8,145 bases of DNA from an uncultured Chlorobiaceae bacterium (GCA_903917955.1 CAIXCO010000319.1:1-8145); one strand, 5' to 3'; shown: positions 1 to 5,783, counted from the stretch's first letter. The notes: generated by a model not told the origin, from the letters alone. Translations and numbers: made by a program.

Positions 1-1445
1 AGACCTATTTCAGGCTGGTCAAAAGTGTTGAAGAGGATCCGGCCATGCCGAACAAAAAAGCGCGAAAAAAACTGGCCAAGTTCATGGCGCTCCATCCCCA
101 TAACATCGAACAAAAAACGGAGATCATGGTGGAGCATTTCCGTGCGCATGTGAAGCAGAAGCTTGGCGGTAGGGCAAAGGCGATGGTGGTAACCGGTTCG
201 CGCCTGCACGCCGTGCGCTACATGCTGGCCTTTCAGCGCTACATTGAGGAGAACCACTATGCCGATATCCGTCCGCTGGTGGCCTTCAGCGGCACCGTCA
301 GAGACCCTGCATCAGGAGATGAATACACTGAGCCCTCCATGAATCTTGATGTGGTGAGCGGAAAGCATATCGGGGAGACACTGTTGCCCGACAAGTTCGA
401 CTCGTCAGATTATCAACTGTTGCTGGTCGCCAACAAATACCAGACCGGTTTTGACCAGCCGCTGCTGTGCGCCATGTATGTTGACAAACGGCTTGACGGT
501 GTTCAGGCAGTGCAAACGTTGAACCGGCTCAACCGTAACAGTGCAGGCAAAGAGGCTCCTTTTGTGCTCGACTTTGTCAATGAAGCGGAGGATATTTACA
601 AGGCGTTCAAACCCTATTACAATGTAACGACGCTCGAAGAGCCATCCGACCCCAACCATCTTGAAAAGCTCAAGCATGAGTTGAATGCCATGCAGGTCTA
701 TTTATGGTCTGAAGTTGCAGGGTTTTGTCGTGTTTTTTATCTGCCGCACTCCAGACAGAATCCTTCAGACCACGCTCGTATGGAGAAGATGGTGCAACCG
801 GCAGTAGACCGCTTCAAGGCTCTTGATGAAGAAAAGAGAGTGGCTTTCTATGAAAAAATAACCGCTTATACGCAGTTCTATGCCTTTATCAGCCAGATTA
901 TTCCCTATTCCGATCAAGAGCTGGAGATGCTTTACAGCTTCAGCCGATATCTGATACCGCATCTTGACCCTGGCGACACCGGGGCAAATCCTGATCCTGA
1001 AAAGGAGGTTACCCTCCAGTATTACCGGATAGAAAAAGTGATGTCGGGCGCGATTATGCTTGAGAGTGACGAGCGGTACGGCGTCAAATCGCCGACCGCT
1101 GTCGGCACAGGCAAGGCAAAGGATGAAGAGAAGCCTCTCTCCGAGATTATTCAGGCGCTGAACGAACGATTCGGCACCGACTTCACCGACGAAGACCGCC
1201 TCTTCTTCGATCAGATCATGGAAAAAGCTGCCAAGGATGAGCGGGTCATACAAACCGCAATGGCCAATCCTCTCGACAAGTTTGAACTTGGCATCAAAAC
1301 CATTATTGAGTCACTGATGATGCAGAGAATGGCCGAAAACGACGGCATTGTCACCCGGTATATGGACGATTCGAGTTTTCAGAAAACAATATACCCGATA
1401 CTCGCAAAGGAGATCTACAGGAGTATTCTTGAGAGACAGGAGTGA
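1..1445 (+). CDS. hsdR: Type I restriction enzyme R subunit (HsdR), C-terminal part
   Basis: This is the 3' part of a gene that begins before the window. The frame is open from base 3, giving 480 visible codons up to the TGA at 1443-1445; the ATG at 45 is internal. HsdR is the ATP-dependent DNA translocase and nuclease subunit of a type I restriction-modification complex, acting with HsdM and HsdS in the cytoplasm. What is visible is the second helicase lobe: VVTGSRLHAVRY near 186-221, motif V (VANKYQTGFDQP, about 426-461) and motif VI (QTLNRLNRN, about 513-539). A long, mostly helical C-terminal region follows, as is usual for HsdR. The nuclease domain and Walker motifs would lie upstream. 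The family is usually about 1000 residues, so roughly half is present. No hsdM or hsdS follows, so these would have to lie upstream. The visible part carries no frameshift or stop. The family call is firm; whether the whole gene is intact cannot be seen. Confidence 0.93.
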   Translation, partial: TYFRLVKSVEEDPAMPNKKARKKLAKFMALHPHNIEQKTEIMVEHFRAHVKQKLGGRAKAMVVTGSRLHAVRYMLAFQRYIEENHYADIRPLVAFSGTVRDPASGDEYTEPSMNLDVVSGKHIGETLLPDKFDSSDYQLLLVANKYQTGFDQPLLCAMYVDKRLDGVQAVQTLNRLNRNSAGKEAPFVLDFVNEAEDIYKAFKPYYNVTTLEEPSDPNHLEKLKHELNAMQVYLWSEVAGFCRVFYLPHSRQNPSDHARMEKMVQPAVDRFKALDEEKRVAFYEKITAYTQFYAFISQIIPYSDQELEMLYSFSRYLIPHLDPGDTGANPDPEKEVTLQYYRIEKVMSGAIMLESDERYGVKSPTAVGTGKAKDEEKPLSEIIQALNERFGTDFTDEDRLFFDQIMEKAAKDERVIQTAMANPLDKFELGIKTIIESLMMQRMAENDGIVTRYMDDSSFQKTIYPILAKEIYRSILERQE

Positions 1446-1533
1446 GGATGGGGGCAACTCTCCGGGATTTCCGGATAGTTCATCAGCACGGCGATAACTG
1501 GCAACATTGACGTACAGAAAACGGTATAAAGGG

Positions 1534-1558
1534 AACTTGTGCAAAATTGACACAAGTT
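1534..1558. repeat. 8-bp inverted repeat between hsdR and hicA
   Basis: AACTTGTG at 1534-1541 and CACAAGTT at 1551-1558 are perfect reverse complements separated by nine A/T-rich bases. There is no T-tract on either side, so it does not look like an intrinsic terminator. It lies about 170 bases upstream of hicA. It could be a regulator site for the toxin-antitoxin operon or a chance hairpin; the sequence does not decide. Confidence 0.35.
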
Positions 1559-1579
1559 GGAACTGCCAAGGATTGCTTT

Positions 1580-1701
1580 ATGGTTGACCGAGCCGAAACA
1601 GAAAAACTGGAACGCAAACCTATGTAAACATTGATGAAATATTTGTAAAAAAAGGTTATGCTTTGGATAGTGGTGTCTTCAGCAGATTGAACAGAGATTG
1701 A
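1580..1701 (+). pseudogene. Possible decayed coding fragment upstream of hicA
   Basis: An ATG at 1580 opens a 15-codon frame (MVDRAETEKLERKPM) ending in TAA. Shifting one frame near that stop gives a protein-like stretch (TYVNIDEIFVKKGYALDSG, then VFSRLNRD) ending in TGA at about 1699-1701, just before hicA. The charged-then-hydrophobic composition resembles real coding sequence with one frameshift. I do not recognise the protein. It may be the end of an older gene replaced by the hicAB insertion, or it may be chance. Apart from this and the inverted repeat at 1534-1558, I see nothing else in the 280 bases between hsdR and hicA. Confidence 0.25.
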
Positions 1702-1725
1702 TTTATCGGAAATCCGTATACTACG

Positions 1726-1986
1726 ATGGGCAAGTACTCCAAACTCAAGGAAAGAATCCTGTCAGGTACGGCGGACAACAATATTGAGTTTCGGGAACTC
1801 TGTCAGTTCCTCATTCGCCTCGGATTTGAAGAGCGTGTCAGGGGAGATCATCATATATTTGTAAAGGATAACATTACAGAAATTATCAACTTGCAGCCAA
1901 ATGGGAGTAAATCCAAGCCTTATCAGGTCAAGCAGGTCAGATCAATGTTAATAAAATATATACTCGGAGATGCCGATGTCGATTAA
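1726..1986 (+). CDS. hicA: HicA family toxin (mRNA interferase)
   Basis: This 86-residue protein matches the HicA family, small toxins with a double-stranded-RNA-binding-like fold that cleave mRNA and are held inactive by HicB. The hallmarks are the helical start (ELCQFLIRLGFEERVRG, residues 24-40), the catalytic histidine in GDHHIF (residues 40-45) and the tail LQPNGSKSKPYQVKQVRSML. Relatives usually have a Ser or Gly before the histidines where this one has Asp41. The ATG at 1726 gives an N-terminus of normal family length; the ribosome binding site is weak (GGAAA about 12 bases upstream). The 3' end overlaps hicB by 11 bases, so the two genes are co-transcribed and probably translationally coupled. 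Nothing suggests truncation. The toxin-first order is typical of hicAB loci. Confidence 0.88.
   Translation: MGKYSKLKERILSGTADNNIEFRELCQFLIRLGFEERVRGDHHIFVKDNITEIINLQPNGSKSKPYQVKQVRSMLIKYILGDADVD
1966..1969 (+). promoter_or_regulatory. Ribosome binding site deciding the hicB start
   Basis: GGAG lies inside the end of hicA, six bases before the ATG at 1976 and directly against the ATG at 1970. The spacing favours initiation at 1976. Confidence 0.6.
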
Positions 1987-2188
1987 ATACGAATTGATTA
2001 TCTACTGGAGCAAAGAAGACAATGCTTTTATTGTGGAAGTCCCGGAACTTCCCGGGTGTATGGCTGATGGAGCAACTTATGAAGAGGCCGTAACGAATGC
2101 TCAAAGAGTTATTGAAGAGTGGGTCGAAACTGCTCATTCACTTGGCAGGCCAGTGCCAGAACCAAAGGGGCGGTTGATGTATGCTTGA
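1976..2188 (+). CDS. hicB: HicB family antitoxin (short form)
   Basis: This 70-residue protein carries the HicB partial RNase-H-like fold: KYELIIYWSKEDNAFIVEVP, then ELPGCMADGATYEEAVTNA and a helix VIEEWVETAHSLG. It is the short HicB type, which lacks the extra C-terminal DNA-binding domain, so it may neutralise HicA without being the main repressor. An ATG at 1970 is possible, but the GGAG at 1966-1969 would sit directly against it. For the ATG at 1976 the spacing is six bases, so I choose 1976 (N-terminus MSIKYELI). The coding start overlaps the last 11 bases of hicA, as expected for a coupled pair. The protein ends in a PEPKGRLMYA tail typical of the family and looks intact. Confidence 0.88.
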   Translation: MSIKYELIIYWSKEDNAFIVEVPELPGCMADGATYEEAVTNAQRVIEEWVETAHSLGRPVPEPKGRLMYA

Positions 2189-2205
2189 TCATGGGAACAG
2201 AACAC

Positions 2206-2682
2206 TCAATAAAGAAACCCGAAGAGCCAGAGTGGAATTTTGTTCTGAAATCCTGTCTCGATATCGTCAGCGACAACAAAGCTCTTCTTGCGCACCAGAT
2301 TCAGCAGCCTTGCATCCTGCAGATTTTCCAGATATTCATAGAGACGTGGCCGCGATATATCGGTTGCCTCTGCCAGTTTTGAGATATTCGGGCTAAACGG
2401 AACGCTTGTTGCCAGAAGGTAGAGCAGCTTTTTGAGCTTTGAAAGCTGCTGCACTTCGATGCGATTGACCAGAGGAAGATCAACTTCAAGAATATGGTTG
2501 ATAACCTCCCTGAGTCGAAAGATGTAGGTGCCCGAACTCTCCAGAAAGAAGGGATAGTAGCCGATCTGCTGATAATCACGAAAGAGCCGACGAACCGTTA
2601 TCTCACCGCAAAGGGTTTCGGCAATCTGGCAATGCCCCGCAGCAAACCTATGCGGCGACGGCCTTGTTGGTTGGTCTTCCAT
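2206..2682 (-). pseudogene. AAA+ ATPase (DUF4143-type) remnant with N-terminal loss and internal deletion
   Basis: The 158-codon frame matches only pieces of the large AAA+ ATP-binding proteins that end in a DUF4143 domain, normally about 370-400 residues. Residues about 32-130 match the middle of the family (RDYQQIGYYPFFLES, FRLREVINHILEVDLP, then the winged-helix-like SKLAEATDISRPRLYEYLEN and LLNLV). The text then jumps to the family's extreme C-terminus (SFVVADDIETG, NKIPLWLFGFLY). About 100 residues between the two appear lost in frame, with the junction near base 2292. The N-terminal Walker A/B ATPase part is absent, so the product cannot be a working ATPase. The ATG at 2682 lies inside the end of the small gene at 2648-2827 and is probably not a real start. 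Family assignment is from memory of conserved motifs. Confidence 0.7.
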
Positions 2683-2827
2683 AAGTCAATTTTAATTCCA
2701 ACCGAGCAGCTAATGCTTCGATTCTGGCATGGGTATCTGAAACATATTTGGCAAGATCGTGCTCAGCCTTCTCGTCCAGAATTTTTTGGGTTTTGACTTT
2801 TTCGATCAGAAGCTCATTATCATTCAT
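2648..2827 (-). CDS. Small 59-residue protein, possible partner of the PIN-toxin remnant
   Basis: This short gene runs from the ATG at 2827 to the TAG at 2650-2648. It encodes a charged, mostly helical 59-residue protein (starts MNDNELLIEKVKTQKILDEK, ends GRPTNKAVAA) with no cysteines or membrane segment. A strong ribosome binding site, GGAGA at 2838-2834, lies six bases upstream. Its start overlaps the stop of the PIN-domain fragment by eight bases (ATGAATGA arrangement), the layout of a coupled two-gene operon. In loci with this type of PIN protein a small acidic or helical protein often follows the toxin, and it may be its antitoxin; that role here is inference. Its 3' end overlaps the ATPase remnant's frame. 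I do not recognise a named family. Its upstream partner is broken, so it may be an orphan. Confidence 0.6.
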   Translation of the reverse strand: MNDNELLIEKVKTQKILDEKAEHDLAKYVSDTHARIEALAARLELKLTYGRPTNKAVAA

Positions 2828-2951
2828 CAGGTTTCTCCGAAAATAATTCTAATGGGGTGACAATTTCCGGTGTCGGCAGGTTCAATCGGGCATTTATCAC
2901 ACGAATATGATGGCGTTTGTTGGCATTCGCCAAGTGATTGCAGTTCCAGGT
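2820..2951 (-). pseudogene. PIN-domain (VapC-like) toxin, C-terminal fragment only
   Basis: The last 43 codons before the TGA at 2822-2820 read TWNCNHLANANKRHHIR, then VINARLNLPTPEIVTPLELF. This is the characteristic C-terminus of a group of PIN-domain ribonuclease toxins annotated as VapC-family proteins, where the motif LLTWNCKHLANA supplies the last active-site region. The frame is closed upstream by a TGA at 2966-2964, and there is no start codon or N-terminal PIN domain. About two thirds of the gene is therefore missing. The break at about 2952-2957 coincides with the edge of the repeat at 2957-2996. The downstream small gene keeps its normal eight-base overlap. Confidence 0.72.
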
Positions 2952-2956
2952 TGACC

Positions 2957-2996
2957 TTTGGTTTCAGGGATTTGTGAGAACACTTTCAATGTACAA
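2957..2996. repeat. 40-base diverged repeat, copy A
   Basis: These 40 bases match 6572-6611 at 32 positions without gaps (starts TTTGGTT, core GATTTGT, end TGTACAA). Both copies are in the same orientation. Copy A abuts the truncated end of the PIN fragment. Copy B lies directly upstream of the start of the secreted DUF1566 gene on the minus strand. Copy A may therefore be a displaced 5' flank of a similar gene, or a short mobile repeat. Confidence 0.5.
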
Positions 2997-3007
2997 GTTA
3001 CTTTATT

Positions 3008-3496
3008 TCAGTGTGTCAGGACAAAATTGATAACCGTTTGGCTCAACCAGATACCATGCTCCCGCATCCGACTTATTGCATCAGGCATGGATATGCTATA
3101 CCCTGTAGATTTCGCTTTCAGCAGTACACCGATAGCGCCGGTAACATTCAGGTTTGACAAACGAGCAGTACGCCTGCCAAGGAGTTCATCAATGCATACC
3201 AGAGTAATGCCAAGCTGCAAGGCGGTTTGTATAACAGATGCTTCTCCGCTATCGAGCGTGTTTCGCAGATAGGGCATGAGTTTCAATGGCTCGGGGCTAA
3301 TATCCAGCTATGATGCCTGCTCAAATACCTCAATTCCAAAAGCATCGCGGCCACCTGCCCGGATTTCTTTAGCCACTTCATACGGTACAACGACCTTTGA
3401 GTAGAGGTAACGAAGCACATCAAGATTACCGGTCGCGGCGGTCAATGCAATAAGTGGCGTGGTGTTAACAACAACCACTTTGGTTTGATCAGGCAT
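3008..3496 (-). pseudogene. DUF3368 PIN-domain toxin interrupted by one in-frame TAG
   Basis: From the ATG at 3496 to the TGA at 3010-3008 the same frame encodes a 162-codon DUF3368-type PIN protein, the usual family length. It is broken only by the TAG at 3310-3308 (codon 63), where relatives carry Trp, so TGG to TAG fits a single change. Before the stop are the N-terminal strand VVVVNTTPLIALTA and VVPYEVAKEI (Glu44). After it come LDISPEPLK, DSGEASVI (Glu85) and LVCIDELLGRR (Asp103), the acidic cluster expected of a Mg-dependent PIN nuclease. The start at 3496 overlaps the upstream antitoxin gene by eight bases and has AGGA at 3508-3505 eight bases before it. Reinitiation at an internal ATG (3286) would give only the C-terminal half. 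Function is probably lost unless the stop is suppressed or is a sequencing error. Confidence 0.85.
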
Positions 3497-3737
3497 TGCT
3501 GACATCCTGGGCAAGTTCGTTCGGATCAAGATCAATCATTGGGACACCATATCGGTGCAGTTCAGCCAGAAATTCGACCCTGCTCATGCCGATGAGCGTA
3601 GCAGCCATCCCCGACGAGAGCCGTTTCATTTCAAAAAGTTTGATGGCCATGGCCAATTTGGCCTCTGTTATGAATTGCTGCGGTGTGCATTGAGCTGCAT
3701 CAGGCACATTGCCTGGCACTTCAAGAAGGAGTTGCAT
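3489..3737 (-). CDS. UPF0175 family antitoxin
   Basis: This intact 82-residue protein has the UPF0175 pattern: ITEAKLAMAIKLFEMKRLSS, then GMAATLIGMSRVEFLAELHR and the tail YGVPMIDLDPNEL. UPF0175 proteins are small helix-turn-helix-like proteins paired with DUF3368 PIN toxins, and they act as antitoxin and likely as operon repressor. The ATG at 3737 gives the normal family length; the ribosome binding site is weak. A -10-like GATAAT lies at 3761-3756 on this strand without a convincing -35. The gene overlaps the broken DUF3368 toxin gene by eight bases, the standard arrangement for this pair. Since the toxin is interrupted, the antitoxin is now probably an orphan that could still bind its operator or cross-neutralise relatives. 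The family assignment is strong; the role is known for the family rather than shown here. Confidence 0.87.
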   Translation of the reverse strand: MQLLLEVPGNVPDAAQCTPQQFITEAKLAMAIKLFEMKRLSSGMAATLIGMSRVEFLAELHRYGVPMIDLDPNELAQDVSNA

Positions 3738-3838
3738 GATTTTCTATGCTCAAACATTATCAGGACACCCGGATCGGTGTGGGTCGACTCAACATCAAGA
3801 AGCACATTTTTTACGATAAAAAGAACAGATATTAATAA

Positions 3839-3976
3839 ACGCCGGTATATCCCTGCGCCACATCAAACAGTAATTCCGTGGACTGCGAACACCTATTCCG
3901 CCAATACCAGAACGAACCTGTCGTTCTGGGCTGGGGTGAAGTAAAAGCTGCCGCTCTTGCCAAAATCAAGCGATGA
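3839..3976 (+). pseudogene. Possible C-terminal coding fragment of an unknown protein
   Basis: A 45-codon open stretch ends at the TGA at 3974-3976. Its last part is strikingly protein-like (LFRQYQNEPVVLGWGEVKAA then ALAKIKR). It has no ATG; a GTG at 3878 would give 32 residues, and no ribosome binding site is visible. It may be the tail of a gene truncated when the UPF0175/DUF3368 unit or the psd-like gene arrived. I do not recognise the family. In the 390 bases between 3738 and 4127 I otherwise see only the hairpin at 3907-3929 and a promoter-like sequence at 4013-4041. Confidence 0.25.
3907..3929. repeat. 9-bp perfect inverted repeat
   Basis: CCAGAACGA (3907-3915) and TCGTTCTGG (3921-3929) are exact reverse complements with the loop ACCTG. 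There is no T-tract, so it is a poor terminator. It lies between two divergently transcribed genes (UPF0175 leftwards, psd-like rightwards) and could be a regulator site or RNA hairpin. Confidence 0.4.
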
Positions 3977-4012
3977 GCCTGCAACTTGGTAATAAAATCC
4001 CCTTCGGTTGAA

Positions 4013-4041
4013 TTGTATTTTGTGTATTATTCCGCTATAGA
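4013..4041 (+). promoter_or_regulatory. Candidate promoter for the psd-like gene
   Basis: TTGTAT at 4013-4018 and TATAGA at 4036-4041 are separated by 17 bases, a fair fit to a housekeeping sigma-factor promoter. Transcription would start near 4048, leaving a leader of about 80 bases before the ATG at 4128. Assigned from consensus only. Confidence 0.4.
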
Positions 4042-4127
4042 ATGAGAGGACTTCACCGGTCAGGTGGTTCGATCAACGTATTGTCAATGGTGGCGCTGTT
4101 CGCACATTTTTCAAACAGAAACGATTT

Positions 4128-5414
4128 ATGAAAAAGATCCATTTTCTGGTCCGGTTACTCTCTGTTGTAACATTGTGGTCACTTTTGAGCTTCAGTGCTT
4201 TTGCCGTAGAGTTCAACTCCGGAGCGGCAAAGCATGAACCGATCACTGAGCACTTGATAACCATGGTAGAGCATAACACTGAGCTGAAAAGTATGCTCGT
4301 CGAGTCCATCGATAAAACAACCAAAATTAATCCGGACAAGGTAACCAACCCGGTCAGGACGCTGGAGGAGTATTATAATTTTATAGATTGGGCGGCAAAA
4401 GCACTGCCTTGGTCAATTCTGCCAAACGCTCCCTGGTCATCTCTCTACGATCAGATTGATCAGAGCCTCGATTACTTCTACTTCGTCAACGATCAGCCCC
4501 TTTTGCAACTAAAAAATAAAGGGTATTACCATAACTCTCTGCAATACCATGAACCCTATCGTACCTGGTTGATCAACTTCACAAAGGAGTGGGGGCTCTA
4601 TTTAAGTAAAGAGGACTCCTGGAACGATGCGTACTACAAAAAAGCCCTGGAAGATGAACGATTCGGGCTGAACAAGGGCTGGTATGAAGATCCTTCAAAC
4701 TGGAAAACATTCAACGACTTTTTTGCACGCTATCTGAAATCGCCTGATCAGCGACCGATAGCAGCCCCGAATGACCCGTCAGTCGTAGCATCCCCTGCCG
4801 ATTCAAAGCCTCAGGGTGTATGGAAAATCGACCAGCACTCAAATATTGTGAATAAAAAAGGGGTCACCATCAAATCCGGTGTGTTCAAGTCCATAGCTAC
4901 CCTTGTCGGTGAAGGGAGCGCATACAGGAATGCATTTGCCGGAGGAACATTAACACACACCTTTCTTGATGTAAACGATTATCATCGCTATCACTTCCCT
5001 GTTGACGGAACCATAAGGGAGGTACGGATTATTCAGAGCGATGATGCTGTTGGCGGTTATTTAACATGGGACCCCAAGGGTAAAAAATATGCTCTTGATG
5101 CAAACACTCCCGGTTGGCAGAATATTGAAACCCGTGGCTGCGTCATTATCGAAACAAAACAGTATGGCCTTGTAGCATTTCTGCCTATTGGCATGTCACA
5201 GGTATGCTCCGTTAATTTTGAAAAGAGTGTCAAGGTGGGCAGTACCGTCAAAAAGGGCGATATGCTGGGATACTTCCTGTTTGGCGGCTCAGACTGCGTC
5301 ATACTCTTTCAAAAGAAGGTTGATTTTGCATTAACAGCGCAGAAAGAGAGCGGTGGCAGCTATAAACACATTTTAATGGGCGAAGAGTACGGCAAAGTGA
5401 CCATGAGAAAATGA
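4128..5414 (+). CDS. Exported phosphatidylserine decarboxylase-like (PSDC/PsiD-type) pyruvoyl enzyme
   Basis: This 428-residue protein starts with a classic signal peptide (MKKIHFLVRLL, hydrophobic to about residue 22, likely cleaved after AFA at residue 26), so it is exported. Residues about 95-200 (FTKEWGLYLSKEDSW to NWKTFNDFFARYL) resemble the N-terminal PSDC domain of PSD-like decarboxylases. The C-terminal half is the decarboxylase core: Asp225 in SPADS, His286 and His289 in YHRYHFPVDG, and FGGSD (residues 385-389). Chain cleavage between Gly387 and Ser388 would produce the pyruvoyl cofactor, so all three triad residues (Asp, His, Ser) are present. Classical PSD makes phosphatidylethanolamine at the inner membrane. 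The PSDC architecture is shared with fungal PsiD-type enzymes that decarboxylate aromatic amino acids, so the substrate here is open. The ATG at 4128 is chosen because it begins the signal peptide; its ribosome binding site is weak. It appears monocistronic. Confidence 0.85.
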   Translation: MKKIHFLVRLLSVVTLWSLLSFSAFAVEFNSGAAKHEPITEHLITMVEHNTELKSMLVESIDKTTKINPDKVTNPVRTLEEYYNFIDWAAKALPWSILPNAPWSSLYDQIDQSLDYFYFVNDQPLLQLKNKGYYHNSLQYHEPYRTWLINFTKEWGLYLSKEDSWNDAYYKKALEDERFGLNKGWYEDPSNWKTFNDFFARYLKSPDQRPIAAPNDPSVVASPADSKPQGVWKIDQHSNIVNKKGVTIKSGVFKSIATLVGEGSAYRNAFAGGTLTHTFLDVNDYHRYHFPVDGTIREVRIIQSDDAVGGYLTWDPKGKKYALDANTPGWQNIETRGCVIIETKQYGLVAFLPIGMSQVCSVNFEKSVKVGSTVKKGDMLGYFLFGGSDCVILFQKKVDFALTAQKESGGSYKHILMGEEYGKVTMRK

Positions 5415-5569
5415 TCTGATCGGTATCAGCATATCAAACGGCTCTACCCAGTATTTACAATGGGGCACCCTTCAGGACTGACATATCATTCACGCAGGAT
5501 AAGCCCCCGAGTGGGTGGAATCCGCTCACGATGGGTGCCGCCCGTAGAACCTCATAACCTTACAGGCAA
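5415..5569 (+). ncRNA. Candidate structured RNA (or 5' leader) upstream of the 63-residue protein
   Basis: GGCACCC at 5464-5470 pairs perfectly with GGGTGCC at 5533-5539, and two more pairs are possible past a bulged G (5462-5463 with 5541-5542). Inside is a smaller hairpin: GAGTGG (5509-5514) with CCGCTC (5522-5527) around a seven-base loop. The segment is richer in G+C than its flanks and has no convincing reading frame. It ends about 25 bases before the ATG at 5570. It could be an independent small RNA or a leader controlling the small gene. Clade-specific RNAs such as the Chlorobi-1 motif and 6S RNA are candidates, but I cannot match them by eye. A weak CTGAT/ATCAG hairpin follows the psd-like stop. 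Confidence 0.35.
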
Positions 5570-5761
5570 ATGAAAAAAACGAAAATCAAAACAACCTTGT
5601 GCAAGCTTGACAAGCACGATATGGAAGAACGTATGCCGGATATCGTATCTCTTGTTTCTGAGCCCAAATTTATTTGTCGCAAATGTGCAAGAGTTGCAAA
5701 AAATAAAAAGCATCTGTGCCAGCCAATAAAAATCAAATCGTCAGCAAAAAACGGCGACTGA
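5570..5761 (+). CDS. Small basic protein with CxxC and a further Cys (zinc-knuckle-like)
   Basis: This 63-residue lysine-rich protein has Cys36 and Cys39 (FICRKCARVA), Cys50 (KHLCQP), and Cys11 and His16 nearer the start. The spacing suggests a small metal-binding knuckle, though a fourth ligand is not certain. The middle segment (MEERMPDIVSLVSEPKFICR) looks conserved rather than random. I recall similar small uncharacterised proteins in green sulfur bacteria but cannot name a family. The ATG at 5570 has only a close AGG (5564-5566) as ribosome binding site. It sits downstream of the candidate RNA and upstream of the 21-bp inverted repeat, and is probably expressed alone. A nucleic-acid-binding role is a guess from its basic, Cys-containing composition. 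Confidence 0.6.
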   Translation: MKKTKIKTTLCKLDKHDMEERMPDIVSLVSEPKFICRKCARVAKNKKHLCQPIKIKSSAKNGD

Positions 5762-5783
5762 TAAAATCACCTTTACCTGATAA

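Noticed and set aside
765..1253. 162-codon open frame on the minus strand
   Set aside because: It lies wholly antisense to the well-supported hsdR frame and has no recognisable motifs.
1460..1474. TCCGG/CCGGA hairpin after hsdR
   Set aside because: The stem has five pairs and no T-tract follows, so it is not supportable as a terminator.
2119..2396. Two overlapping plus-strand frames after hicB
   Set aside because: They are antisense to the ATPase remnant, whose motifs are clear on the minus strand, and they have no family resemblance.
3555..3944. 129-codon plus-strand frame
   Set aside because: Its first half is antisense to the UPF0175 gene, and the composition (many His, Arg, Thr, Cys, Trp) looks non-coding.
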